Assembly (NCBI RefSeq): GCF_029960815.1
Contig: NZ_JASBRE010000004.1
Span: 124,001 to 188,000, forward strand
Length of the DNA stretch: 64,000 nucleotides
Source of the DNA: Pseudomonas sp. AL03
GTDB taxonomy: Bacteria > Pseudomonadota > Gammaproteobacteria > Pseudomonadales > Pseudomonadaceae
Direction of reading: 5' to 3'
Positions within the stretch are counted from its first letter, which is position 1. Each line of letters opens with the position of its first letter. This document shows positions 54,185 through 62,096 of this stretch, one piece after another. A program made the translations under genes and the position numbers. Below the pieces are notes generated by a model. The model was not told the origin of the DNA. It was given only the letters and a program-made list of their open reading frames with translations, and ran no database searches.

Positions 54185-56517
54185 ACGTCGTAGCTTTGGC
54201 TGCAAGTGATATTCCATTTATGAAGGGCAATATCCACGCTTGCCCGTTGCGCGGGCATTCGACAAGTTTTCAGCTGGTAGACGAGTTCGGTGATGGCAAG
54301 CCTTTCGCCGGTTTGACGTACGAAGTGACGGACTACGAAGACTCCGTTTACACCGGAAAACTGGACTCCACCGGCTCTGCCAAAGTGGAAAACCACTTCT
54401 GCGGCCCGGTGTTACTCAAACTGAGCGAGAAGTATCAAGGAGTTAATGATGATTACAGCGAATTAGTTCGCAGGAAGCATTACCCGCTCCCTATTACCGA
54501 ACTACAAGTACGCGCCGAAAAAACCCGCTTTTCTGACAAATCAGGTATGCGCACTCTGGCAAATCCTGCGAAAGGTCTCGCTGATCCCAATGCCTACTAC
54601 CAAGTCGAAGTGAGCGAACTGGTAAAGCACATAGCGCATCTGCCGCCCCTGACCTCGCGTAGCAACCCACCCAATATGGCGGTGCACTCGCTGTTCCGTC
54701 AGCCTGGCAAAACCAGAGCGCTCACAAAACAAAATGCCAGTGCCCCAGAGGATGGCATGAACGCGGTCATCTCTCAGCTGGACATGGCGAGGGGCGAGTT
54801 GGGATTTGAACCGCCTTCATCCAAATCAAAAGGCATTGCCTTATTGCCGAACAAGCATCATGTGCTGGAAGTACGCCCGATGAGGGCGCTACGACCGATG
54901 TTGTCGACCAGCAACGACTTTTGCGCACTCAACCTCTATCAACTGGCATTGATGTCGACGCTGAGTTACACCGATTTTGGTCAAGAGCCGAACACCCAAC
55001 CCGTAACCACCGACAGCGTGTCATTTCCATCACGGCCGAGCAGCGGCAACTGGTTCGGTCATGCCTTGCCGCAATTTGAAGAGCTGTGGCAAGTCGATGA
55101 CTCACAGACTGCGAAGTTCTACCCCCTGTATGAAGAGGTGCCTTACTCCAAACGTCTGGAAGTGGTGCCGTTCGATCCGCAGTTGTATCCAGAGGTCAAC
55201 GACCCTGAACTAGGCGATGCGCAGGAAAACCCGGCGAGGCTGCACTTCCTTGATGATCGCAACCAAGAAAACGAGACCGACACTCAGGCCTTCATCAGCC
55301 ATCACGACGAGTTGATATTGGTCAGTGTCAGAGGAACCAGTGAAAAATTGCCCGACGCCTGGCTTGATGCGGATGCCCACCAAGTACCCTTCGAGGAAGG
55401 GGATGGCAAAGTGCACAACGGTTTTTATCGGGCCGCGAAAGTAGCCTACCCGTTTGTTGTGAAATACCTGGATAAGTTCTTTAGCGGACAAAAAGTGGTG
55501 GTTACCGGGCATAGTCTGGGCGGAGCGGTGGCGCTGATCTTGTCTGAGATGTTGCGACGCGACAAACGATTTACGCCAGACATCGTGCTTTACACCTACG
55601 GCGCCCCCCGCGCCGCCGACTCAACCTTTATCGAAGCTGCAGAACCGCTGCACCACCACCGCATCGTCTTCCACAACGACCCCGTACCGAGCGTTCCTTC
55701 CACCTGGATGAACACGCCGTCCAACCGCGTTCCGGTATATGCCACCCATGGAGCGGTACTTGCCCTCCAGCCGGTCGGTGGTTTGGCTTTCTTCATCGAC
55801 GGGATCATCAACTTCACGGGTGACCCCTATAGGCATCACGGCAAATTACGACACTTCATGCCGGTGGACTTCGACGATGGACGTAAATCCTCCATTCTCT
55901 GGGAACCGGGTTGTAGCACGATCAACGACCATGGCTGCGCCGAGGCGCTGCGACAGATCAATGGCTTGCCCAAGCGTGATTCGTTCCTGCGTCAGATAAT
56001 AGACAGCGGCCATCACTCGATGGTCGGCAGTTACATTCCCGGCTGCTGGGCCAGCCTGCGCCGCTGGCAGGAAGCGCAGGAGAAAAGACGTTCGCGGGTG
56101 ACGTTGACGGAATTCGACCGGGTCAGCGCCAACCTGAAAAACGTCAAAGGCCAATTAGAAGCACTGAGCACGAAAATCGAAAGGCAGTCTCGCGCTTATG
56201 CCAATCCTCAGAGAGATGCCCAAGACATCAGGGATCTTGAAAAAGAAGTCGAAAATCTCCGGATGACCCAGGCTCGCCTGGAAGCGCCGCACAAGCAGAC
56301 AGTCACCGTGGCCGATGTTTATGGTAGCCATGCCGACCAGCCCGAGTGGGTGCAAGAAAGCCTGTTACGTTGGAGAGCCCACCCGAAAAATATTGCCCAC
56401 GATCCACTGGCGATGATCCCGTCCCCCCCCGAAGACAATGACGCAGCTATTGCGGCAATTACGGGCGGTCATGCGGTGGGCAAACCGTTCCATTTGGATA
56501 TTGATTCGATTGTATAG
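54181..56517 (+). CDS. T6SS class-3 lipase effector (Tle-type)
   Basis: A 778-residue protein without signal peptide. The N-terminal 80 residues (MKGNIHACPLRGHSTSF, LVDEFGDGKPFAGLTYEV) form a small beta-rich domain found at the start of VgrG-loaded effectors. A class-3 lipase domain (about 370-560) has VRGTSE, the nucleophile elbow GHSLGG with Ser445, Asp500 in FHNDPVPSVP and His552/553 in YRHHGK as triad candidates. A helical, probably coiled-coil region (about 628-703) follows. Likely a phospholipase or lipase injected into rival bacteria. Which Tle subfamily it belongs to is not settled. Confidence 0.88.
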   Translation: MNVVALAASDIPFMKGNIHACPLRGHSTSFQLVDEFGDGKPFAGLTYEVTDYEDSVYTGKLDSTGSAKVENHFCGPVLLKLSEKYQGVNDDYSELVRRKHYPLPITELQVRAEKTRFSDKSGMRTLANPAKGLADPNAYYQVEVSELVKHIAHLPPLTSRSNPPNMAVHSLFRQPGKTRALTKQNASAPEDGMNAVISQLDMARGELGFEPPSSKSKGIALLPNKHHVLEVRPMRALRPMLSTSNDFCALNLYQLALMSTLSYTDFGQEPNTQPVTTDSVSFPSRPSSGNWFGHALPQFEELWQVDDSQTAKFYPLYEEVPYSKRLEVVPFDPQLYPEVNDPELGDAQENPARLHFLDDRNQENETDTQAFISHHDELILVSVRGTSEKLPDAWLDADAHQVPFEEGDGKVHNGFYRAAKVAYPFVVKYLDKFFSGQKVVVTGHSLGGAVALILSEMLRRDKRFTPDIVLYTYGAPRAADSTFIEAAEPLHHHRIVFHNDPVPSVPSTWMNTPSNRVPVYATHGAVLALQPVGGLAFFIDGIINFTGDPYRHHGKLRHFMPVDFDDGRKSSILWEPGCSTINDHGCAEALRQINGLPKRDSFLRQIIDSGHHSMVGSYIPGCWASLRRWQEAQEKRRSRVTLTEFDRVSANLKNVKGQLEALSTKIERQSRAYANPQRDAQDIRDLEKEVENLRMTQARLEAPHKQTVTVADVYGSHADQPEWVQESLLRWRAHPKNIAHDPLAMIPSPPEDNDAAIAAITGGHAVGKPFHLDIDSIV

Positions 56518-56531
56518 CGCTCGCCCGAATC

Positions 56532-56563
56532 AAAAAAAGTGGCAGTGTCGCTGCCACTTAAAC
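56532..56563 (-). terminator. hairpin with T-run oriented for minus-strand transcripts
   Basis: AAGTGGCAG-TGTCG-CTGCCACTT has an A7 run on its left only, so on the minus strand the stem is followed by T7, a standard terminator. On the plus strand only TTAAAC follows, so it would be weak after the lipase gene. Confidence 0.65.
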
Positions 56564-56792
56564 ACCGCTTGACGGAGCTTGTTTAAAAGCCTTGTAAGTT
56601 ACTTCCTGAGAGCTACAACACCTTGCGTCGTTGCCTACGGCTACGCCAGAATCCGCCGGCTTGTGCGCCTTGGGGGCGGTCGGTAACTTGGTTTCTGTCA
56701 CTGCCCATCAGTGATCGGGTTTAGCAGCCCGTGGTAGTTAGTGAGGTGCATAGCGTTTCCTTCAGTCAGGTATTCAAATCCCTGCACTTGAT

Positions 56793-56870
56793 GGTGGCTG
56801 TGCGTGGGGCGCCCTCGGGCGCGCCGGTTTGCTAACTCCCCGGTCTGCTAACCCGCGCACAGCCGCCACC
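56793..56870. ncRNA. structured leader element (three-way-like fold) upstream of the DUF6124 gene
   Basis: GGTGGCTGTGCG (56793-56804) pairs with CGCACAGCCGCCACC (56856-56870) with a three-base bulge. Inside lie a perfect hairpin GCGCCC-TC-GGGCGC (56809-56822) and the paired repeats TTTGCTAAC / TCTGCTAAC. Position just before a gene suggests a cis-acting RNA or protein-binding leader; no known riboswitch class was recognised. Confidence 0.4.
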
Positions 56871-56918
56871 CTTCGTTTAGCAGCGACGTGTGATCGGCTC
56901 CAGATTTGGAGTTAGTCA

Positions 56919-57314
56919 ATGTTCAAAGTCACCCCAAACCCGCCAGACACCGACCCAATCTCCCCATACGAAAGCCCCGACTCAAACAAACTCAACGAAG
57001 CCGCCGAACGCGCCCTCGACCATCACTTCCCGCCGGCCGAATCAAAACCACCAAAACCCAATGGCCAACTCTTCAGCGTTTGCCGAAACATCAACACCGA
57101 AACTCTGCTCGCTAATGCCTCGGCGGATTTGCTATCCATCAGCGCCATCGCCGCTGGCCTTGCCAACGATGTGGACGGCTCACGCCGCTCCGTAGCCCTG
57201 GCACTCAGCCGCATGGCCGACGGGGTGCAGTTGTTGGTAGAGCGCGCGCTGGATCATCTGGATGAGCCGGAGATGGCGGCGATTTTCGCCAAGCAAGAAA
57301 GCCAAGTGGGCTAA
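56919..57314 (+). CDS. DUF6124 (DUF3077-like) small protein
   Basis: A 131-residue protein of a family seen almost only in Pseudomonas. It starts MFKVTPNPPDTDPIS after GGAGTTAGTCA, has a Pro-rich, probably disordered first third, then helical segments (LFSVCRNINTETLLANASADLLS, RRSVALALSRMADGVQLLVERALDHL). No membrane segment or catalytic motif. Members are typically present in several copies per genome and have the same kind of repeated, structured upstream sequence. Function unknown. Confidence 0.8.
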   Translation: MFKVTPNPPDTDPISPYESPDSNKLNEAAERALDHHFPPAESKPPKPNGQLFSVCRNINTETLLANASADLLSISAIAAGLANDVDGSRRSVALALSRMADGVQLLVERALDHLDEPEMAAIFAKQESQVG

Positions 57315-57384
57315 CTCACTCCAGAATCTGACGGTGGCGCAAATCAAGGAGAGAAAATACGATGGCGGCGCATAGCGCCAATCA

Positions 57385-57405
57385 CTCCCACGCAACGCGT
57401 GGGAG
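57385..57405. repeat. short REP-like hairpin
   Basis: CTCCCACGC-AAC-GCGTGGGAG is a perfect nine-base stem between the DUF6124 gene and tagQ, which are convergent. There is no T-run on either side, so it is a poor terminator. Confidence 0.6.
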
Positions 57406-57428
57406 CGATCAAAGACCTACAAACTCAA

Positions 57429-58364
57429 TCAAACATTCGGGCAAGGCACCGGTGCCCAGTCGCCCAGGTCCGGGTTTTTGCACATGCTGTTGACCTGAGT
57501 GGTGCCGGCGCTGGCGACCTGCTTGCTTTCAGCCTGTTTGGCTTGTGCGGTCTGCAGGGTTTTCTCGGTGGTGACCGCTTCTTTCGGCACGGCTGGCAGC
57601 ACTGGTTTTTTCGCCGGTTTCACCGCTTTTTTGCTCTTGGTCGGGGTCGGGGTCACGACCGGCGTGGTTTCGGCGGTCGCCACGGTGACCACGTCGGTGC
57701 GCTGCACGCCTACTTGCTGCAGGTCTTTTTCATAGGCCTGGGTGTAGTTGTTCAGGTCTTCGTTGGCTTTGCCGTTAACCGCGACGATCAGGTCGTTGGA
57801 CTCTTTGAGGCCCGCGACGATTTCTACCAGGCGCTTGCGGCCCTCGGTGTCGTTGACGGTCTTGGCCTTGCGGTCGGCGACCAGTTTGGTGAACGCGGTC
57901 TGGTAGCACTGCTGCGAAGTCTTGGCGTACGCAGTGCTGCGATCGATGTCGGCGGCGCTTTTGTTGACGTCGGTGGCGTAGGACGCGATGCGCTGGTTGT
58001 CATCGGCAATCTGCTTCTGACGCTCGGTGTAGTAACCGGCCGCGCCGCCCGCCAGGGCACCGCCCGCTGCACCGATGGCAGCGTTGCGGCCACGGTTCTC
58101 GGAATCGGTCAGGGCGCCCAGCAGTGCACCGCCGACAGCGCCGACGGCCGCGCCGGTGACGACCGACTTGGTCATGTTCGAATCGGTGGCACGCAGGTGC
58201 TGCACCGGCTCGTAGCAGTTGGGGTAGTACTCGACCTTGGTGCTCGAGGCGACCTTGGAGGTCGGCGACGTGGCGCAACCGGTCAGTACGGTGCTGAAGC
58301 CGACGGCGATCAGCAGCAGGTGACGCTTGGAAAGCGAAGCAAAAGGTTTACGGGAGGAAAGCAT
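57429..58364 (-). CDS. tagQ: T6SS regulatory outer-membrane lipoprotein TagQ
   Basis: A 311-residue lipoprotein starting MLSSRKPFASLSKRH with lipobox LTGC (Cys29). A glycine-zipper segment (GAAVGAVGGALLGAL and AAIGAAGGALAGGAAGYY, about 70-115) is followed by a helical domain and a Thr/Pro/Lys-rich linker (about 225-260). Position as last gene of ppkA-tagT-tagS-tagR-tagQ and length match TagQ, which anchors TagR to the outer membrane in the P. aeruginosa threonine-phosphorylation pathway. The start at 58364 is preceded by GGGAGGAAAGC-like sequence on the coding strand's leader. Confidence 0.85.
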   Translation of the reverse strand: MLSSRKPFASLSKRHLLLIAVGFSTVLTGCATSPTSKVASSTKVEYYPNCYEPVQHLRATDSNMTKSVVTGAAVGAVGGALLGALTDSENRGRNAAIGAAGGALAGGAAGYYTERQKQIADDNQRIASYATDVNKSAADIDRSTAYAKTSQQCYQTAFTKLVADRKAKTVNDTEGRKRLVEIVAGLKESNDLIVAVNGKANEDLNNYTQAYEKDLQQVGVQRTDVVTVATAETTPVVTPTPTKSKKAVKPAKKPVLPAVPKEAVTTEKTLQTAQAKQAESKQVASAGTTQVNSMCKNPDLGDWAPVPCPNV

Positions 58365-58448
58365 AGTTGTGTTCTCTTTTAAGTTTGACCAGCTCAGCAC
58401 GGCCCACCGCCGCCTGAGTCCCTTCCAAGCTCGCTGTACAACGAACAA

Positions 58449-60191
58449 TCAAGACCGCTGAGCGTTCGATGCGAGCAATTCCTTCAATATCGCCGCCGGG
58501 TCGGCTCGTCGTTGCTGACGATAATCACCGACATGGCGAACGAATAACGTCGCGCGCGTGACCAGGCTCTTGCCCAGTACCGGCTTGCGATCCAACTCTT
58601 CCTTGATGCGTTGAAACTGCGCCTGGATCACGGCATCGGTGTAGCGCGTGCCGGTTGCCAGGTTGTCGATGTAGATCGCCACCGCGCCGTCCAGCGCGCT
58701 GCGGCCGTTGTCGATGGCCGTGGCGAACAGCTTGGCGCTGGCCTCGTCCTTGACGTCCACGGCCTGCTGGCGACTCTTCTGCAAATTGGTCAGGCGAATG
58801 TTGTAGTTGTTGATGGTCTCGGCCACCAGGGCCGCTGACTGGATCAGGTTGCCGGCCGCTTCCTCGCGCTGCTGGGCGATGAGCGAGACGTTGCGCTTGA
58901 GCTCTTCGTTGACCAGCCCCAACTCGGCTTGCAGGCGTGGGTCGACACTGGCGGCGATGATGCTGTCCAGGCGTTTGGTCGGGTCCTGGGCGTCGTCGAT
59001 AGCATCGGTCAGCGAAGCCAGCCGACCTTCTTTCTGCCATTGGGCGAACAGTTCCTTGTAGCGCGAACGTGGCGCCGACAACGCGCCAATCGCGACCCGG
59101 AACCCGGTGGTTTCGTTGCTTTGTTCGGTGCCGTCGGCGGCGAACAGCGGGTACTCGCGGCGCATCCCGGTGAACAAGGTGCCCTCGCCTTCCAGGTAGT
59201 TGCCGCCCTTGACCACGAAGCCGCCGTAGGTGCCTTGGCGGCGTCCGGCGTGCACGAGTTGGAAGGACTCCTGGACCATCTCGGCGGCGTTGCCGATCAC
59301 GTCGAACAGGCCAATGGGGTTTGGCAGTTTGGTACCGATCGGCATCAGCCGCGCGGCCTGGCCGGTGCCGCCGGCGACCTGGTTGAAGACCGCCCAGTCC
59401 GCCAATGGGCCGTCGCTTTCGCTGCCTTCCAGACGACGGGGAAACAGGCGCCCTTCCAGGTCCTGACGGCTAATGGCCTGCCCGCCACGGGCAGCAAATT
59501 CCCATTCAACCTCGGTCGGCAAGCGCACAAACCCCAGCCCGCCCTCTTCAGCCGAGGTGCCGCGACCGCTCACCGGTAGAAGGTCCTTGTGGTATTTCAT
59601 CAGCCAGGCGCTGTACACCGCCGAGAAGCGTTCGGCCTCGAATCGCGATAATTTCACCTTGGGCAAACGCCCGGCCATGCCTTGCGGCGCTTCGGCTTGC
59701 AATGCCTCGCAGGCCGGCGCCGGCTCGCCGCTGGCCAACGATTGCGCCTGGGCCATGACCTGGGCGTATTGGCGGGCGGTGACTTCGTATTTGCCGATGA
59801 AATAGAGCATCGGTTTAAGCGGGGTCTTGGTGTCTGTCTTGGGCATCAACGGGGAGAGGGTCTTGCCCCAATCCTTGGGCAGATCCTTGAGGGTGAACTG
59901 GCCGTTGATAAAGTCCCGGCGGTAACCGGAGATGAACGACTGTTGATAACCGGCCTCGTCCTCACTGAATGGATAGCCGAGGCTGATCTCGCGGTCGTCC
60001 AGAGTGCCCTGGGCCAGGATGTAGACGTAACGGAACACCATCTGCCCTTCGCACGGCAGCGGCAGGCTGACGTCATCGGGCAACGGCTTGGGGTTGTCTC
60101 GTTTGTCGGTGCTTTCATCGGCACCCACCAGACTCGCCATGGCCATGCTGGCCAGGCTCAGCGCCACGGCGGCGCCCAGTAACTTATACAT
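58449..60191 (-). CDS. tagR: T6SS regulatory protein TagR (formylglycine-enzyme-like)
   Basis: A 580-residue periplasmic protein with a signal peptide (MYKLLGAAVALSLASMAMA). The middle (about 100-395) is an FGE-sulfatase/SUMF1-like fold: GKYEVTARQYAQVM, RLPTEVEWEFAARGG, NPIGLFDVIGNAAEMV and GGNYLEGEG; the cysteines used by true formylglycine enzymes are not in place. A helical C-terminal part of about 180 residues follows. In P. aeruginosa TagR activates PpkA from the periplasmic side. AAGGAA precedes the start, which overlaps tagS by eight bases. Confidence 0.88.
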   Translation of the reverse strand: MYKLLGAAVALSLASMAMASLVGADESTDKRDNPKPLPDDVSLPLPCEGQMVFRYVYILAQGTLDDREISLGYPFSEDEAGYQQSFISGYRRDFINGQFTLKDLPKDWGKTLSPLMPKTDTKTPLKPMLYFIGKYEVTARQYAQVMAQAQSLASGEPAPACEALQAEAPQGMAGRLPKVKLSRFEAERFSAVYSAWLMKYHKDLLPVSGRGTSAEEGGLGFVRLPTEVEWEFAARGGQAISRQDLEGRLFPRRLEGSESDGPLADWAVFNQVAGGTGQAARLMPIGTKLPNPIGLFDVIGNAAEMVQESFQLVHAGRRQGTYGGFVVKGGNYLEGEGTLFTGMRREYPLFAADGTEQSNETTGFRVAIGALSAPRSRYKELFAQWQKEGRLASLTDAIDDAQDPTKRLDSIIAASVDPRLQAELGLVNEELKRNVSLIAQQREEAAGNLIQSAALVAETINNYNIRLTNLQKSRQQAVDVKDEASAKLFATAIDNGRSALDGAVAIYIDNLATGTRYTDAVIQAQFQRIKEELDRKPVLGKSLVTRATLFVRHVGDYRQQRRADPAAILKELLASNAQRS

Positions 60192-61380
60192 CTCGGATTC
60201 CTTCAAACGCCTGGATACGCGCCACTCGCCAGCCACCACAGGCCGCTGCCACGGCGCTGACGCCAAGCACGGCCATCAGGGCCAACGCGTAGTGACGCGC
60301 CAGCAGATGGCTGGCGTACTCGCCTGGCATCTGCACAAATAAATGGTTCAGGCCCGATTGCGCCAGGCCATACAGCCCGGCACTCAACAGGGCGGCAAGG
60401 CCGGCGCTGTACAGCGCCTGCAACACCACAAACAAAAGCAACGCTGCCGTGGAAAACCCCAGCAGGCGCAACACCGACAACTCTCGGCGCTTGCGCTCGA
60501 CCGCCGCCAGCGCGCCGGAAAAGATCGCCGCGAACGCTCCCGCTAAAGCCAATCCGGCGATGATCCAGAATACGATCGACAGGTTGCGGCTCAGTGATTG
60601 CACCTGGGCGATGGTCTGGGCCTGGGTCGAGACCAGCAGGTTCTGCGCAGCGAAGTATTGGCGCAGCGGTTCGACATCTTCGAGGCTGCGGGCATACAGG
60701 CGAAACGCCGGATACACCCGCTGCTCCGACGCGCCCACCGCATCACCTGGCCAACCGAACGCTGGCACGGCGCGACCGTCCCGGTAATCCTCAGCCGCTT
60801 CCAGTAACGTCAATGGCGCGAACAATCCGTCCCGGGCGAAGGCTTCCAGCGGCAGAACGTGCAGCACCTGGACGCGAGTGCGCTGCGCCTCGCCACGACC
60901 GGCCACCTGCCGGCCGACACTGGCCTGCAGCCAATCACCGGCCTTGGCCCCGAGCTTTTCGGCGGCGGTCTGGCTGAGCAGTACCTGATCCAGCCCTTGG
61001 GGCACCGGAAGACTGCCGAGCAAGGGGTCGTTGACGGCGGTGGGGATCATTTCGACGGTCACCGTCGCAGCGCCAGCGGTCAGATCCGCCGTCGCGGCAA
61101 TTTGCCGGGTGCGCGGCAAGGCGAAAGTCACGTCGTTGCGCTGGCTCAACTGCTCGATGAACGCGGCACTGAACCGGCCGCCACCCTGGGGGATGATTTC
61201 CCGGGTGGCCGGGTCGTTTTCCAAGCGTTCGGTCAAACTGCTGACCAGGCCGAATTTCAAGCCGAACAGCACCAGCAGCGGCGCGACCACCGCCACCAGC
61301 GCCAGCACCGAACAGGCCGACAGCCACGCATCGTTGCGGTAATCCTGCCAGGCCAGGGAAGCCACCAACGCGTTGCGCAT
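60184..61380 (-). CDS. tagS: T6SS regulatory ABC permease TagS
   Basis: A 398-residue FtsX/MacB/LolC-like permease: one N-terminal helix (about 22-46), a large periplasmic domain (about 47-265), and three helices near the C-terminus (about 270-295, 318-342, 362-385). It forms an ABC complex with TagT; the pair is needed for PpkA activation in the threonine-phosphorylation pathway of P. aeruginosa. The ATG at 61380 shares one base with the tagT stop (TGATG), so the two are translationally coupled. Confidence 0.9.
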   Translation of the reverse strand: MRNALVASLAWQDYRNDAWLSACSVLALVAVVAPLLVLFGLKFGLVSSLTERLENDPATREIIPQGGGRFSAAFIEQLSQRNDVTFALPRTRQIAATADLTAGAATVTVEMIPTAVNDPLLGSLPVPQGLDQVLLSQTAAEKLGAKAGDWLQASVGRQVAGRGEAQRTRVQVLHVLPLEAFARDGLFAPLTLLEAAEDYRDGRAVPAFGWPGDAVGASEQRVYPAFRLYARSLEDVEPLRQYFAAQNLLVSTQAQTIAQVQSLSRNLSIVFWIIAGLALAGAFAAIFSGALAAVERKRRELSVLRLLGFSTAALLLFVVLQALYSAGLAALLSAGLYGLAQSGLNHLFVQMPGEYASHLLARHYALALMAVLGVSAVAAACGGWRVARIQAFEGIRDV

Positions 61381-62096
61381 CAGCAGGCCTCCCCGAGGGT
61401 GGCGGTGACACCGCCATCGACGTCGCGACGACAACTGATGCGCCGCACCTGCAAACCGCTGGCGCGGGCCAGCGACTCGTCGTGGGTGGCGACAACGCAG
61501 CACACGCCGTGTTCGCGGGCCTGGGTCACCAGCAACTGCATCACTCGTTCCGCATTCAGCGGATCGAGGGCGGCGGTCGGTTCATCGGCCAGCAGCAGGC
61601 GCGGCCCATGGGCCAGGGCGCGGGCGCAACTCACCCGTTGCCGTTGGCCGACGGACAAGTCGCCCGGCTTTTTGCCCAGTTGATCGGCGATATCCAACGC
61701 CCCGGCCAGGCGATCCACGCTGCCGTCGTCTTTCAAGCCGAGCAGTTTGCGCGACAGGTCGATGTTGCCGCGCACGTCCAGAAAACCCAGCAGGCCGCCG
61801 GTTTGCAGCACGTAGCCCAAGTGCCGGCGACGCAGGTCCGCCAAGGCACTTTGAGCATCTGCGCGCCACAGCCCGGTAATGTCCGTCCTGGTTTGGTCGG
61901 GCGCAAAATCAAACTGCCCGGCCTGATCCGGAGCCAGCACCAGCGCCAGCAAATCCAGCAACGTGCTTTTGCCGCAACCACTGGGACCGACCACCGCCAG
62001 TTGTTCACCGGCACGCAGTTGCAGCCGTGGAATCACCAGGCTGTAGCGCTGGCTGCCGGCGCCCCGGCTTTTGTGCACCGCGCTCATGTTCAGCAT
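61380..62096 (-). CDS. tagT: T6SS regulatory ABC ATPase TagT
   Basis: A 238-residue ABC ATPase of the LolD/MacB type. Walker A GPSGCGKST, Q-loop LQTGG, signature LSVGQRQR, Walker B LLLADEPT and the His switch VATHDES are all present. It powers TagS. ATG at 62096 shares one base with the ppkA stop; a GTG one codon upstream is less likely. Confidence 0.92.
   Translation of the reverse strand: MLNMSAVHKSRGAGSQRYSLVIPRLQLRAGEQLAVVGPSGCGKSTLLDLLALVLAPDQAGQFDFAPDQTRTDITGLWRADAQSALADLRRRHLGYVLQTGGLLGFLDVRGNIDLSRKLLGLKDDGSVDRLAGALDIADQLGKKPGDLSVGQRQRVSCARALAHGPRLLLADEPTAALDPLNAERVMQLLVTQAREHGVCCVVATHDESLARASGLQVRRISCRRDVDGGVTATLGEAC

Larger units (their letters stand above)
56518..56918. other. 401-base structured intergenic region upstream of the DUF6124 gene
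   Basis: After the lipase stop come a terminator-like hairpin (56532-56559) and about 100 bases without recognisable structure. Then TTTAGCAG appears at 56720-56727 inside CGGG...CCCG and again at 56876-56883, with inverted partners TTTGCTAAC (56828-56836) and TCTGCTAAC (56844-56852). A long stem closes 56793-56870. No ORF was seen before the DUF6124 start. Confidence 0.5.

Noticed and set aside
57399..58382. Long plus-strand frame opposite tagQ
   Set aside because: Low-complexity Gly/Val/Arg-rich shadow of a GC-rich gene; the minus-strand frame has signal peptide, lipobox and family features.
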